A stretch of DNA of 55,687 bases, taken from contig CAIYHQ010000107.1 in the NCBI GenBank assembly GCA_903926075.1, forward strand, positions 1-55,687. The letters run 5' to 3'. Source of the DNA: an uncultured Methanomicrobiales archaeon. Its GTDB lineage: Archaea; Halobacteriota; Methanomicrobia; Methanomicrobiales; Methanospirillaceae. The notes beneath the pieces are model-generated. The model was not told the origin of the DNA. It did no database searches and worked only from the letters and a program-made list of their open reading frames with translations. This document shows positions 11,009 to 20,208 of this stretch, piece by piece (the first letter of the stretch is position 1; each line of letters begins with the position of its first letter). The translations under genes and the position numbers were made by a program.

Positions 11009-12803
11009 CGAGGTCAATCACCACTTTCTTCTCTTCCGCAATACCTCTGACCTCAATAACACCCCTTGACTGGCCAGTGTACTCCATTATCCAGTTTGCA
11101 TGAGGTTCAAGGTGAAGTGTATAGACCCGGGTGAATTCGCCGTTCATTTCCTGAACAAAATCTGGAACAGGTTTTATATCAACCGCTGGGTCATGTGATA
11201 TTTCATAGAGTGAAATGTCAATGGGTTTCTCTGTATAGTTGACTGCTTCAATAATTACTTTAGAATTATCTGTTTTTCGTCTTACAACCAGTTTTTTCAT
11301 TATTCTCCCCTCAATCAGAGCTATGTCAGGGACAGGCAGATTTACAATTTCTCCTACCTTGCCAGCGATAAGGGGTATAATTGAACATAATGCTCTCGCC
11401 CTGTCTTCAGTAAGACGATTTTTATCTCTTCTTGAAAGAAAGTGTTTTAGATCGCGCCCAAGGTCCTGCAGTGCAAGGGTAATTTCCCTTTCAATCTCTG
11501 GAATCGATGCAACTGCATCTTTACTTTCACTTGTAAATGGAACATTTGTAGAGGCTAAGTGGACTAGAACCAGTAAAGGTCCGACAGGAAGCCCCTGTTG
11601 GCTTACTGAATAACTCTTCCAGTTAATATCGGCAATAGCCTGTGTTATTGAACAGGCACCCTGCTGATATAGGAGAGGGACACGGTTTGCGAACCTTAGT
11701 ATTTGCGCAGTTCCCTCGGAAGGAAGTTTGCCACCATATCCTATCGCAGCTTCCACAACAAACGGGTGACCACCTGAAACTGCGGGTGGGCGTGTTCTGG
11801 AACTGATGAAATCAAGTTCTATCTCCTTTTCAAGACCTTTTCGAATGAGTTCCTCACCTATCGGGGAGAGGCATTGTGAGGTGGGAGGTGCAGGGACCTT
11901 TACCTGCTGCATTGCCAAAAGCAATTGGTTAACCTGCTCATGACTCAGTGAATTTGCAGTTGTATCAGGGTGAATTTTGGATAAAGTAAGTATTTCATCA
12001 GCCGTCTTTTGGCCGACTCTGGAAAACGATTCAATTAGAAAATCCCTTGCATTGAGATTGCTGTACTTAATAATTCTTTTCAATTGTCCAAATTCAATCC
12101 CGTGAGGGTGCGGCTTTATTGAAAGAGCGCATTTGACCGGTTCATCACTGACACGCTCGAAAGAATATATTTCATCTTCAATCTCAGCCATAATCCTTGT
12201 ATGGGGATTGACAATAGATGTATATCGCAGGTAATCCAGCAAACGTTTCTTTGCGGTTAATGAGCCTTTGAATTCAAGTTCTACTCGTGTACCGTGAGTC
12301 CTGTCCCAGATGAACTCCTCTTTTAAGACAACATCTGGCTCATTTACCTCAATTGCTATCTGAATAAGAAATTTGTAGGCCGGGTTGTCAGAAGAAACTC
12401 TGGAAATAACAGAACTTGGTCTTCCGGTTGTTAACTGCGCATAGAGGACAGCCGCCGAGATTCCTATTCCCTGTTGTCCTCGTGTCTGTCGAATCTGATG
12501 AAATCGTGAACCATACAATAGCTTGCCAAATACAAATGGGACCTGTTCAGGTACAATACCTGGGCCGTTATCTTCAATTGCTACTTTAAAGAGTTCATTT
12601 GTAATTCTCTTTATGGAGATGTATATATCCGGAAGAAATTCTGCCTCTTCACAGGCATCAAGAGAATTATCAACAGCCTCTTTAATAGTTGTAATTATGC
12701 CACGTGTCGGGGAATCAAAGCCAAGAAGGTGTTTATTTTTTTCAAAGAATTCAGCTACACTGATACTTCGCTGCTCTTTTGCCAGTTTATCCGCGATTGT
12801 CAA
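11001..12803 (-). CDS. top6B: DNA topoisomerase VI subunit B
   Basis: ATP-binding GHKL subunit of topoisomerase VI; dimerises on ATP binding and drives strand passage. Bergerat-fold motifs are visible: EAVDNSLDA (N box), DNGPGI, and [11 protein letters not shown] (ATP lid). They are followed by the H2TH and transducer regions and a C-terminal Ig-like extension typical of methanogen Top6B. At 600 residues it is full length. The start is TTG at 12803, which lies inside the hisS 3' end (17-base overlap). The conserved start segment [14 protein letters not shown] follows at once, so no later start is tenable. Confidence 0.96.
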   Translation of the reverse strand: MTIADKLAKEQRSISVAEFFEKNKHLLGFDSPTRGIITTIKEAVDNSLDACEEAEFLPDIYISIKRITNELFKVAIEDNGPGIVPEQVPFVFGKLLYGSRFHQIRQTRGQQGIGISAAVLYAQLTTGRPSSVISRVSSDNPAYKFLIQIAIEVNEPDVVLKEEFIWDRTHGTRVELEFKGSLTAKKRLLDYLRYTSIVNPHTRIMAEIEDEIYSFERVSDEPVKCALSIKPHPHGIEFGQLKRIIKYSNLNARDFLIESFSRVGQKTADEILTLSKIHPDTTANSLSHEQVNQLLLAMQQVKVPAPPTSQCLSPIGEELIRKGLEKEIELDFISSRTRPPAVSGGHPFVVEAAIGYGGKLPSEGTAQILRFANRVPLLYQQGACSITQAIADINWKSYSVSQQGLPVGPLLVLVHLASTNVPFTSESKDAVASIPEIEREITLALQDLGRDLKHFLSRRDKNRLTEDRARALCSIIPLIAGKVGEIVNLPVPDIALIEGRIMKKLVVRRKTDNSKVIIEAVNYTEKPIDISLYEISHDPAVDIKPVPDFVQEMNGEFTRVYTLHLEPHANWIMEYTGQSRGVIEVRGIAEEKKVVIDLDV

Positions 12804-14028
12804 AACTTTTCATCCGTATTATGGCATCTTCGATTGAACAGAGTGACTGTTCTTTTGTTTTTAAATCTTTCAGAGTTACTTTATTCTGAAGTATCTCATT
12901 TTTCCCTATAATAACTGCATAATCCGCACCTTTTGATGCGTGAGTCATCTGTGCTCCAAGTCCGCGTGAATAGAGATCTATTTCAACAATGAAACCTGCA
13001 GCCCGTAATTCATTTGCGACAATAAATGCTTTATTTTCACCATCTGGGGTAAGTAATATTGCAACAACAGGCCCTTTTCTAGTGTTTGTCAGTCCCAGGG
13101 CCACGATTACCCTGTCAAATCCGATTGCAAACCCACATGAAGCGGTATCCTCCCCTCCGAACAGATGTGCAAGCCTGTATGCACCTCCTCCAAGAATCTG
13201 GTTCTCAGTGCCCAGTCCTTCTGCAAAGCCTTCGAAGACCATGCCTGTGTAGTAATCAAGACCACGGGCTATTCCTGGGTTAAGGGTGTATTCTATTCCT
13301 GAAGCATCAAGCAAGGAGAAGAAAGATTTAATGTCATCTTTTTCAGGTATGTCACCTGTAACCTGAAAGATTTCATCGAGTTGAGTCGCTTTAATAAGGT
13401 GGTTAAGGGAATCATAGAGGTCTATCAGTCCTTCAGATCTCAAGAAATCAATAAGTTGCTTTTCATCCCTTTTATCCAGAAATCCCATAATTTTATGACG
13501 TATTTCATGAGTCTGAGATTTGATTAGACTTCTGACAAATGATAAATTTCCAATTTCAAGAGTGTAAGAAAGGCCTGCAGATCTGATAATGGCATCTGCA
13601 AGCATAATCACCTCTGCATCCCCTCTTGGTGTCCCCGCTCCGATGAGTTCTGCTCCAAATTGCCAAAACTGGCGGTATCGTCCCTTCTGAGGTCTTTCAT
13701 ACCTGAAACAATCAGAAAAATAAAACCATCTCAATGGCCGTGGAAGAACTTTCGCTTCATTGACAAACATTCTCTGGACCGCAGCAGTTATTTCAGGTCT
13801 TAAGGCAAGTGCCCTTCCTCCTTTATCTTCAAACACGTACATTTCATTGAGAATACCCTGACCTGAACGGATTGTGAAGAGTTCGGCTTCTTCAAATACC
13901 GGAGTCCCTACTTCACGGTATCCCCATAAACCTGCGGTCTCACGCATCACATCTTCTATTGCTCTGCGCGGTTCCATCTCATCCGGGAGAAAATCCCGTG
14001 TGCCCCTGGGCCTCTGTAATATTGGCAT
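12787..14028 (-). CDS. hisS: Histidyl-tRNA synthetase
   Basis: Class II synthetase charging tRNA-His; 413 residues. Motif 1 lies in [12 protein letters not shown]...[14 protein letters not shown]. Motif 2 is in [28 protein letters not shown]. The histidine-specific segment is [12 protein letters not shown], and motif 3 is [13 protein letters not shown]. The C-terminal anticodon-binding domain starts around residue 320. It is the first gene of the hisS-top6B-top6A run; the overlap with top6B suggests translational coupling of a tRNA synthetase with a topoisomerase. Confidence 0.96.
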   Translation of the reverse strand: MPILQRPRGTRDFLPDEMEPRRAIEDVMRETAGLWGYREVGTPVFEEAELFTIRSGQGILNEMYVFEDKGGRALALRPEITAAVQRMFVNEAKVLPRPLRWFYFSDCFRYERPQKGRYRQFWQFGAELIGAGTPRGDAEVIMLADAIIRSAGLSYTLEIGNLSFVRSLIKSQTHEIRHKIMGFLDKRDEKQLIDFLRSEGLIDLYDSLNHLIKATQLDEIFQVTGDIPEKDDIKSFFSLLDASGIEYTLNPGIARGLDYYTGMVFEGFAEGLGTENQILGGGAYRLAHLFGGEDTASCGFAIGFDRVIVALGLTNTRKGPVVAILLTPDGENKAFIVANELRAAGFIVEIDLYSRGLGAQMTHASKGADYAVIIGKNEILQNKVTLKDLKTKEQSLCSIEDAIIRMKSFDNRG

Positions 14029-14041
14029 AATCTTAAAGTCT

Positions 14042-14353
14042 CTATAACTTTTTTATCGTCCGGGGTGTATTCCCTATCATTTTATCAAAAACAGACTCAT
14101 GCGTCCATATTTCCTCACGTTTCAACCGCCCCTGAAGATAGAGCGCAGCGAGAATAATTCCCAGACCCAAAATTTCAAGTTCTCCGGTTAAAAACCCAAT
14201 CCCAAGAATTCCGATCGCTCCATATACTACACCATAGTATGATGCCTTCCTGAATCCTGGAAGCCCTGTTCTCAAAAATATTCTTAGATCCCTCAGCCAG
14301 AGGAAAAAAACAACCGCTGCACCGAAATATCCGACATATAGAAGGTAACTCAT
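14042..14353 (-). CDS. Small membrane protein of unknown function
   Basis: A 103-residue protein with three hydrophobic segments (residues ~5-22, ~40-58, ~62-80) and a charged cytoplasmic-looking tail from about residue 84. I do not recognise the family. It stands directly upstream of hisS on the same strand (13-base gap) and is divergent from larB across only 59 bases, so it probably shares the hisS promoter. A role linked to DNA topology or tRNA charging is not implied by the sequence. Confidence 0.65.
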   Translation of the reverse strand: MSYLLYVGYFGAAVVFFLWLRDLRIFLRTGLPGFRKASYYGVVYGAIGILGIGFLTGELEILGLGIILAALYLQGRLKREEIWTHESVFDKMIGNTPRTIKKL

Positions 14354-14412
14354 CTTTTGTGTATCTATTAATAGGACCGTTGTACCATATGTTAATTATC
14401 GAGTGAAATCTA

Positions 14413-15186
14413 GTGAGAGAAAAGAACTTTGTCGAACTCCTGCTTCTTTTCAAAGAGGGAAATGTCTCAATTGATGAGGTCCTAGCAAAATTAAGGGTTT
14501 TGCGAGTTGAAGAAGTTGAAGGGATAGCTCAACTTGACCTTGGACGTGATGAAAGGTGTGGAATTCCTGAAGTTATACTTGCTGAAGGCAAGGACTTTGA
14601 ACATCTGAAGAAAATAATCGGGTCGCAGATAAGTACCAAGGGTAGAAGTATAATCTCAAGGATTGGAGGCAGTTCAGCCCGAAAAATTACAAAATGGTCA
14701 GATTCATATGGAATTATCTGTTCCTACAATAAAGACGGTAGAATCCTTGTCTGTAAAAAAGAATATGAACTGGAGAAGACTGGAGGGAAAATAGGTATAA
14801 TTACAGCAGGGACTTCAGATATCCGGGTTGCAGAGGAAGCTAAGGTCATTGCTGAAGAGATGGGGTGTGAGGTGATGACAGCTTATGATGTCGGAGCCGC
14901 AGGAATACACCGTCTTTTTCCAGCTATCAGGGATTTGTCAGAATCACATGCTCTTGTAGTTGCTGCCGGGCGTGAAGGAACTTTACCTGCTGTTGTTGCA
15001 GGCCTTACTGATATTCCGGTAATTGGAGTCCCTGTCAGCACCGGATATGGTTACATGGGGAGAGGCGAAGCAGCTCTTGCGTCAATGCTGCAATCGTGTT
15101 CAGTCGTTTCTGTAGTGAATATTGATGCAGGGTTTACAGCTGGTGCATTTGCAGCACGAATTGCAAATATGGTTGCTGTAAAATGA
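14413..15186 (+). CDS. larB: LarB-like NaAD carboxylase/hydrolase (PurE-like family)
   Basis: A 257-residue protein. Residues 40-62 carry a LarB-type segment ending [10 protein letters not shown]. From about residue 124 there is a PurE-like (N5-CAIR mutase superfamily) domain with [16 protein letters not shown] and a Gly-rich end [12 protein letters not shown]. In lactic acid bacteria LarB carboxylates and cleaves nicotinic acid adenine dinucleotide, the first step of nickel-pincer cofactor synthesis. The start is GTG at 14413 with GAGTGA upstream. It overlaps nadM by the sequence ATGA, which makes metabolic sense because nadM-type enzymes produce the dinucleotide. No larC or larE is in the window. 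Confidence 0.85.
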   Translation: MREKNFVELLLLFKEGNVSIDEVLAKLRVLRVEEVEGIAQLDLGRDERCGIPEVILAEGKDFEHLKKIIGSQISTKGRSIISRIGGSSARKITKWSDSYGIICSYNKDGRILVCKKEYELEKTGGKIGIITAGTSDIRVAEEAKVIAEEMGCEVMTAYDVGAAGIHRLFPAIRDLSESHALVVAAGREGTLPAVVAGLTDIPVIGVPVSTGYGYMGRGEAALASMLQSCSVVSVVNIDAGFTAGAFAARIANMVAVK

Positions 15187-15689
15187 TCCGTGCATTCTAT
15201 GTAGGGAGGTTTCAACCTTACCATAATGGACACGAGGCCGTCCTTTCAGAAATATCAGAACATGTAGATGAGATAATTATTGGAATCGGCAGTGCCCAGA
15301 TCAGTCATGATATTGATAATCCTTTCACTGCAGGAGAGAGAGTTCTAATGATAACCAGATCCCTTGGACGTTTAAGTTGTCCCTTTTATGTAATTCCCAT
15401 TGAGGACTTACAGAGAAATTCGCTCTGGGTCGCGCATGTGCAGTCGATGTCTCCACCGTTTGATATAGTGTATTCTGCAAACCCACTCGTAGTAAGATTA
15501 TTTCAGGAATCTAATGTTAAAGTTGAGACACCTCAGATGTATGAAAGGGAAATTCTTTCAGGGACAGAAATAAGAAAGAGAATCCTGGGAGGTAAGGTAT
15601 GGCAAAAACTTGTCCCGGATGCGGTTTTACAGGTTATAAAAGAGATTGACGGGGAGAGGAGAATTATCGAGATTTCCCGTGAGGACTAA
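15183..15689 (+). CDS. nadM: Nicotinamide-nucleotide adenylyltransferase, archaeal type
   Basis: Transfers AMP from ATP to nicotinamide (or nicotinate) mononucleotide to give NAD or NaAD. At 168 residues it is the usual size for the archaeal hexameric enzyme. The nucleotidyltransferase signature is [13 protein letters not shown], with HNGH at residues 14-17. The second motif SGTEIRKRI is near residue 138. Its ATG overlaps the larB stop as ATGA, so the two are coupled. This is one of the more informative pairings in the window (see findings). Confidence 0.94.
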   Translation: MIRAFYVGRFQPYHNGHEAVLSEISEHVDEIIIGIGSAQISHDIDNPFTAGERVLMITRSLGRLSCPFYVIPIEDLQRNSLWVAHVQSMSPPFDIVYSANPLVVRLFQESNVKVETPQMYEREILSGTEIRKRILGGKVWQKLVPDAVLQVIKEIDGERRIIEISRED

Positions 15690-15705
15690 GGAGTCTGATG
15701 GCTAA

Positions 15706-15984
15706 ATGACAAAAAAAACAAATGATGATGAATATCGCATTATCCCTGTAAAAAACGGGAAGGTGGAATGCCTTATCGAGAAAATTGAACCCATCGAACG
15801 CTGTCGTTTCTGCGTGTTTTCGCGTTTTTTTCGTATTAAAGGTGAGGATGTCAAAGCCCCTGCACTTGCATTTTGTCCTCGGCATGGGGATGCAGATTGT
15901 ATTGATCTTTCAATGGTTGAATCAGTTATTTGTGGAGATAGAAAAGGAGAAGGGTTCATGAGTGTGCTGAACGTAATTTCATAA
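15706..15984 (+). CDS. Small cysteine-containing protein of unknown function
   Basis: A 92-residue protein, family not recognised. Five cysteines stand out: C-E-C-type spacing in VECLIEK, then RCRFC, then AFCPRHGDADC, which could bind a metal. Basic and acidic residues alternate, and no membrane segment or signal peptide is seen. It follows nadM by 16 bases on the same strand, so it probably belongs to the larB-nadM transcript. Its stop overlaps the 3' end of the convergent cobyric acid synthase gene by 6 bases. Two open frames on the opposite strand in this stretch look like shadows. Confidence 0.6.
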   Translation: MTKKTNDDEYRIIPVKNGKVECLIEKIEPIERCRFCVFSRFFRIKGEDVKAPALAFCPRHGDADCIDLSMVESVICGDRKGEGFMSVLNVIS

Positions 15985-17445
15985 TTTAGTTTTATGATTT
16001 GCGCCTTCCATAAATGAAAGGATAAAATCCATATTCACATTTTTTTCAAAAAGGTCTTTTAAATCATCATAGGGATCATTATCGAGTGAATCCAGGGGGA
16101 TATATTCCTTTCCTGTTTTTTCATGAAGGAATGACAAGAGAGCTTGTACCGCACACTTGTTCTGAAAAAGGCCATGAAGATATGTTCCCATTACAAGGCC
16201 ATCCTGTGACACGGCACCGTCTCCGAAAAAAGCTTCATCGTCACCTGTAAGATCTGTGGAACCCATATGAATTTCATAACCTGTAACATCACCAATCCTG
16301 TCAATCCAAGGAGGAACTGGTTTTGCGGTCCTTTTAACCTGTACTGTTGTCTTTTGGTATCCTGTGAAATGCGTTGTTACCCTTAACAGGCCAAGTCCTT
16401 TGTAATTTCCTTTTTTTGACTCTACACCACTATCTATAATCTTTTCGCCTAATATTTGAAAACCGCCGCAAATTCCAATTATTGGTATACCCCTCTCTCT
16501 CGCTCTGTATATTTCAAGGGCAGTACCTGAATCAATTATTGTCTGAAGGGCAACGATTGAATTTTTTGTTCCAGGAATTATTATGCAGTCAAAGGAATCA
16601 AGTGACATTCCCGGTTTTACAAATTCAAGATGCGCTGAGCGTAAAAGTAGTTCAAAATCTGTAAAGTTTGAGATATGGGGTAAGTTTATTACGGCTATCC
16701 TGATCCCACCTTCACAACCTACTTTCAAATCATAAATTGAAAGTGAATCTTCACTTGGGATATGAAGTGTCTGATATGGAAGCACTCCAAGGACCGGAAG
16801 ACCTGAAATCCGTTCAAGTTCTGAAATCCCCGTTTTAAATAGGTCTTGTTCTCCCCGAAATTTGTTCACGATGATTCCTTTTACAAAACCCTGGAGAGAT
16901 GGAGGGAGTAGCTTCAGGGTGCCATAAACCTGTGCAAAGACACCTCCTCTTTCAATATCAGCAACAAGTATCGCCGGAATTTTCAATTCATTCAGTAGCA
17001 GTGTATTTGCAATATCCCGTTTATAGAGATTCATTTCTGCAGCACCACCCGCGCCTTCGACTATAATATTAGTATATCTGAGTTTCAGTCTGTAATATGC
17101 CTCGACTGACTTTTTGAGGAGGACGTCAGTTTCTTTATAGTAATCACAAATATTGAGATCTTTATACGGTTCTCCAAAAAGAATAACCTGCGAAATTTTC
17201 TCTCCTTTTGGTTTAAGGAGAACAGGATTCATATCTTCATGTGGGGGGAGCAATGCAGCGGCTGCCTGAACTGCCTGAGCCATTGCTATTTCCTTTCCGT
17301 TCATTGTAACGAATGAATTAAGGCTCATATTCTGGGATTTAAACGGAGCCCCGGGTATGCCCCTGCTGACAATCGATCTCAATATAGCAGCGACTATTGT
17401 ACTCTTCCCGACATGCGAAGCTGTGCCAAGGACAAAAAGTGACAT
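15979..17445 (-). CDS. cbiP: Cobyric acid synthase (adenosylcobyrinic acid a,c-diamide amidotransferase)
   Basis: ATP- and glutamine-dependent enzyme amidating four carboxylates of the corrin ring in cobamide biosynthesis. The N-terminal dethiobiotin-synthetase-like P-loop is GTASHVGKST, followed by KSQNMSLNSFVT. The C-terminal class I-like glutamine amidotransferase domain has the nucleophile elbow GICGGFQILG and the late histidine in TYLHGLFQN. I place the start at ATG 17445 (MSLFVLGTAS), which has GAGAGG nine bases upstream; an in-frame TTG at 17469 would add eight residues. Methanogens need cobamides for methyl-H4MPT:CoM methyltransferase. Confidence 0.95.
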   Translation of the reverse strand: MSLFVLGTASHVGKSTIVAAILRSIVSRGIPGAPFKSQNMSLNSFVTMNGKEIAMAQAVQAAAALLPPHEDMNPVLLKPKGEKISQVILFGEPYKDLNICDYYKETDVLLKKSVEAYYRLKLRYTNIIVEGAGGAAEMNLYKRDIANTLLLNELKIPAILVADIERGGVFAQVYGTLKLLPPSLQGFVKGIIVNKFRGEQDLFKTGISELERISGLPVLGVLPYQTLHIPSEDSLSIYDLKVGCEGGIRIAVINLPHISNFTDFELLLRSAHLEFVKPGMSLDSFDCIIIPGTKNSIVALQTIIDSGTALEIYRARERGIPIIGICGGFQILGEKIIDSGVESKKGNYKGLGLLRVTTHFTGYQKTTVQVKRTAKPVPPWIDRIGDVTGYEIHMGSTDLTGDDEAFFGDGAVSQDGLVMGTYLHGLFQNKCAVQALLSFLHEKTGKEYIPLDSLDNDPYDDLKDLFEKNVNMDFILSFMEGANHKTKL

Positions 17446-17481
17446 ATTAGTGTACCTCTCAATATTCAACCGGTAAAATCT

Positions 17482-17709
17482 ATGGTTTTATTACCACTGC
17501 AACAATTTTTTCCTCTGATTGCAGGAGGATTTATAGCGTTTTTTTTTAGTGATTACCTGATTTCGTTTGTTTCTCTCTTCTTTCCAATATCTCCTGGACT
17601 TCTGAATATTGCAAGATTTTTATCTTTTATTCTCCTGTTTAGTATAGTTGTAATTACCATTGAGAAATGTCTTCGATTTCCCTGTTTTACGAGGCCAAAA
17701 ATTAAATAA
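17482..17709 (+). CDS. Possible small membrane protein
   Basis: A 75-residue open frame with two strong hydrophobic segments (residues ~8-33 and ~42-62) ending in a basic tail CFTRPKIK. It lies 24 bases upstream of the eIF1 gene on the same strand and 36 bases from the divergent cobyric acid synthase start. The ribosome-binding site is weak. Hydrophobic composition in an A/T-rich stretch can arise by chance, so this is a tentative call. If real, it would be the leader gene of the eIF1 transcript. Confidence 0.45.
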   Translation: MVLLPLQQFFPLIAGGFIAFFFSDYLISFVSLFFPISPGLLNIARFLSFILLFSIVVITIEKCLRFPCFTRPKIK

Positions 17710-17733
17710 AAACACCTGAAAGTATAATAAGAA

Positions 17734-18039
17734 ATGATTGGTGGTATATGTCCTAAATGTGGACTGCCGAAAGAACTCTGTATCTGTGAAGAAGTTGCAA
17801 AAGAACAGCAAAGGATAAGCGTAAAAGTCAACAAGCGCAGATATGGTAAAGAAGTTACAGTTATTGAAGGACTTGATCCTAATGACATTGACCTCGAAGA
17901 TCTTTCAAAATATATGAAAGGGAAACTTGCGTGTGGTGGCACTGTAAAAGGGACTTCAATCGAGTTGCAGGGTAATCACCGTGATCGGGTGATAAATTTA
18001 CTTTCTAATAAAGGATATTCTGTGGAAAATATTAGTTAA
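17734..18039 (+). CDS. Translation initiation factor 1 (SUI1/eIF1)
   Basis: A 101-residue archaeal aIF1 that binds the small ribosomal subunit near the P site and helps start-codon selection. The N-terminal [13 protein letters not shown] has the spaced cysteines usual in archaeal aIF1. The SUI1 core follows: [37 protein letters not shown], then [15 protein letters not shown]. Full length. Convergent with the zinc-ribbon gene 4 bases downstream. Confidence 0.96.
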   Translation: MIGGICPKCGLPKELCICEEVAKEQQRISVKVNKRRYGKEVTVIEGLDPNDIDLEDLSKYMKGKLACGGTVKGTSIELQGNHRDRVINLLSNKGYSVENIS

Positions 18040-18043
18040 TTGA

Positions 18044-18445
18044 TTAAAACCATTTTTTTCGCTTTTTTGGATGAACCATTGAGATAAGGTCCAGCATGTA
18101 GCTGCCCTCATCGTTAAGACGCACTACCCTGTCATCACTTTCAACAAGTTTATGAATATTAAGTTCGTAGGAGCCGGGTTCAATTATTCTAATACTCTCG
18201 ATAGGTGAATGAGTTCTGTCTTTAATGATTTCAGCTCTTTCATTCACAGGATTTCTATTGTCATATTCGTAGTTTCCCCTTTTTTTCAGAACTGGCCTTC
18301 TTATGTCGTCGCTGACTTTTTTTTCGGTTCTGGAAAGTTCACCAATAAAATAAAATTTCCTGCTCCCGCATTCCCTGCAGCCCGAAAAGAGTTCTGGGCT
18401 TTTTTCATCGTATTCTTTTCCACACTTTAAACATTTGTGCGGCAT
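18044..18445 (-). CDS. OapC/ArvC-like zinc-ribbon protein
   Basis: A 133-residue protein opening with a treble-clef type zinc ribbon (CLKCGKEYDEKS... CRECGSRKF), four cysteines in two CxxC pairs. A charged middle part follows, then a C-terminal conserved piece starting ESIRIIEPGSYELNIHKLVESDD (long stretch, residues ~95-125). This matches the archaeal DUF2072/OapC family, whose genes travel with DUF2073 and an Era-like GTPase. Third gene of the minus-strand set 19461 to 18044, starting 3 bases after the second. Haloarchaeal homologues (Arv proteins) have been linked to extracellular vesicle formation. That role is inferred here by homology. Confidence 0.8.
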   Translation of the reverse strand: MPHKCLKCGKEYDEKSPELFSGCRECGSRKFYFIGELSRTEKKVSDDIRRPVLKKRGNYEYDNRNPVNERAEIIKDRTHSPIESIRIIEPGSYELNIHKLVESDDRVVRLNDEGSYMLDLISMVHPKKRKKWF

Positions 18446-18448
18446 AAT

Positions 18449-18814
18449 TCACCGTGAGGAAACCCATGCACTGATCAGGTCACGTTCTTTCTTTATCATT
18501 TTCAGTTGATTTGCCGGACCAATAACCGTCATCCTGGGTTTATTGGCACCTTTCCCTACAAGTTTTGAAAATATACCCGTTCCCTCGTCTTTTGATGGAT
18601 AACTCTCAATTTCAAGGCCATTAAATCCATCCGGCAGGATTTCTAACATTGCCATTTCGATTAATGTACTCTGTTCCTCTGGGGAGAGCCCTCTTTCCAG
18701 AATTACAATTGTGCCTTTTCTCACCTGATCAAGAATAAGATGTACCTTTTCAATTGAGGTAAGGAGTGCGAGACGTTCTTCGGAAATCAGATCGATCTGG
18801 ATCCCTTCAATCAT
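18449..18814 (-). CDS. OapB/ArvB-like protein (DUF2073)
   Basis: About 121 residues. Contains SIEKVHLILDQVRKGTIVILERGLSPEEQSTLIE and a C-terminal GKGANKPRMTVIGPANQLKMI segment, characteristic of the DUF2073/OapB family. I chose ATG at 18814, which has AGGTGA just upstream. A GTG at 18823 overlapping the GTPase stop would add three residues. Middle gene of the OapA-OapB-OapC operon; the family almost always accompanies the GTPase gene upstream. No enzymatic motif is visible, so it is probably a partner or adaptor of the GTPase. Confidence 0.8.
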   Translation of the reverse strand: MIEGIQIDLISEERLALLTSIEKVHLILDQVRKGTIVILERGLSPEEQSTLIEMAMLEILPDGFNGLEIESYPSKDEGTGIFSKLVGKGANKPRMTVIGPANQLKMIKKERDLISAWVSSR

Positions 18815-18819
18815 TTTTG

Positions 18820-19461
18820 TCACCTGAACGTCCGGACCATATTATCATAGAGGTCTTCTACATTTTTTCCTTCGATAGACGAGACCGGAATAACAGGGTG
18901 TTGAGGAAATGCTCCCCTTATACGTTGAGGTACTGCATCAGGGAGGTCAATTTTATTTGCAACGATTACCACAGGAAGTTTTCTTGATTCAATGATTCCA
19001 ATCATCATGATATTGACCTGCATGAACGGGTCCTGTGTGCTGTCCATCATGTAAATCACTCCGTCTATATCTTCACGGAGCCAGTGCATTGCCTCAGCTA
19101 CTCCTTCGGTTGCCTCGCGTGCCCTTAAAATCGCTTCATCTTTTGTAATACCATACTCAAGGAATTCTTTATAATCAATCTTTGTTGTTACACCGGGGGT
19201 ATCAACAATATCAATTATTACGGTATGTCCTCGTGAATCCGTGATGCAAATGTCACTTTGGCGGTGTGCTCTCCGTGTCTCGTGGGGAATCTCGCTGACC
19301 GCGCCTATATTTTCACCAGTCCAATCAAGCGTTATCCTATTTGCAAGAGTTGTCTTCCCTGCATTGGGAGGGCCGTAAATTCCAATTCTATAGCGTTTTT
19401 TCCGAAAAAAAGACTTAATAATTGATGTGAAACCGGTTTTTGTCTGCGTTAGAATGTCCAT
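18820..19461 (-). CDS. Era-like small GTPase (OapA/ArvA-like)
   Basis: A 213-residue single-domain GTPase. G1 GPPNAGKT (30-37), G3 DTPG (87-90), G4 NKID (169-172) and G5 SSI (194-196) are all present, so GTP binding should be intact. The first 25 residues are basic and partly hydrophobic. First gene of the three-gene minus-strand operon. Related haloarchaeal GTPases (OapA, also called ArvA) are genetically linked to formation of extracellular vesicles; that function is known there and only inferred here. It is divergent from a four-gene CBS cluster across ~180 bases. Confidence 0.88.
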   Translation of the reverse strand: MDILTQTKTGFTSIIKSFFRKKRYRIGIYGPPNAGKTTLANRITLDWTGENIGAVSEIPHETRRAHRQSDICITDSRGHTVIIDIVDTPGVTTKIDYKEFLEYGITKDEAILRAREATEGVAEAMHWLREDIDGVIYMMDSTQDPFMQVNIMMIGIIESRKLPVVIVANKIDLPDAVPQRIRGAFPQHPVIPVSSIEGKNVEDLYDNMVRTFR

Positions 19462-19590
19462 CCTGTTCTGTACCTCTCCACCTTCAATACTTACGATATT
19501 GACACAGGATGATAAGATATCTATGTAATGATTTAATATTCAATTTAAATTCATTCGAATACCTGAATGATTCTGGGTTATGATCAAATA

Positions 19591-19598
19591 TTTTATAG
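19591..19598 (+). promoter_or_regulatory. Putative TATA box of the CBS cluster
   Basis: TTTTATAG preceded by A/T-rich sequence lies about 50 bases upstream of the ATG at 19645. It falls after an upstream in-frame ATG (19567), which therefore would not be in the transcript. This supports 19645 as the real start of the first CBS gene. Confidence 0.45.
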
Positions 19599-19644
19599 TC
19601 TCGAGCCCAAAGTGATTATCAAACCCGCAAGTGGAGGTGAAGAA

Positions 19645-20208
19645 ATGAAACAATATCCCGATTCAATGCGTCTCGACATCCAAATACCGATTACGGAGAT
19701 AATGAGGACAAATCCTACCGTCATTGGAATCAATGCAACGGTAGCAGAAGCAGCAGCAGCAATGTGCCGCGATGAAGTCGGTAGTTGTATTGTACTTAAA
19801 GGTACGATTCCCATAGGAATAATCACAGAACAGGACATAAACTGCAAAGTTGTTGCAAAAGATCTAAAACCAGGTGTAGTGAAGGTTCATGAGGTTATGA
19901 CCCAGCCACTTATCACCATTAATTCAGCAGAAACCGTTGAGGACGCCGCACATATGATGGTGAAGAAGAGTGTGCGTCGTCTCCCTGTTGTTGATGATAA
20001 GAACTGCGTCATCGGTATAATCACTGTACGGGATCTCCTCGCAACCTCTACTGAAATTAATGATGTTATGCAGGAACTCGTTGAAGTAAACCGTGATTAT
20101 TCGATGGAGATGAGTGTCTGTGACAGATGCGGTCAAATGTCAGATGACCTTGAAAAGGTCGATAATGTCTTTATCTGTGCATCCTGCCGTGATGAGGATC
20201 GTCTTTGA
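19645..20208 (+). CDS. Two-CBS-domain protein with C-terminal zinc ribbon
   Basis: A 187-residue protein with two CBS motifs forming one Bateman pair (ITEIMRTNPTVIGINATVAEAA and VHEVMTQPLITINSAETVEDAA) and a C-terminal ribbon CDRCG...CASC. CBS pairs bind adenine nucleotides or S-adenosyl compounds and act as energy sensors; the ribbon suggests contact with nucleic acid or protein. I start at ATG 19645, which has GGAGGTGA directly upstream. The longer frame from 19567 would include the promoter. It is the first gene of four, with the second starting on its stop codon (TGATG). Confidence 0.88.
   Translation: MKQYPDSMRLDIQIPITEIMRTNPTVIGINATVAEAAAAMCRDEVGSCIVLKGTIPIGIITEQDINCKVVAKDLKPGVVKVHEVMTQPLITINSAETVEDAAHMMVKKSVRRLPVVDDKNCVIGIITVRDLLATSTEINDVMQELVEVNRDYSMEMSVCDRCGQMSDDLEKVDNVFICASCRDEDRL

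Noticed and set aside
17553-17942. A 129-codon minus-strand frame opposite eIF1 and the small membrane protein
   Set aside because: It overlaps the SUI1 gene, which is certain, and has no domain.
19567-19644. Upstream ATG for the first CBS gene
   Set aside because: A TATA-like element lies downstream of this ATG and a strong GGAGGTGA site precedes the ATG at 19645.
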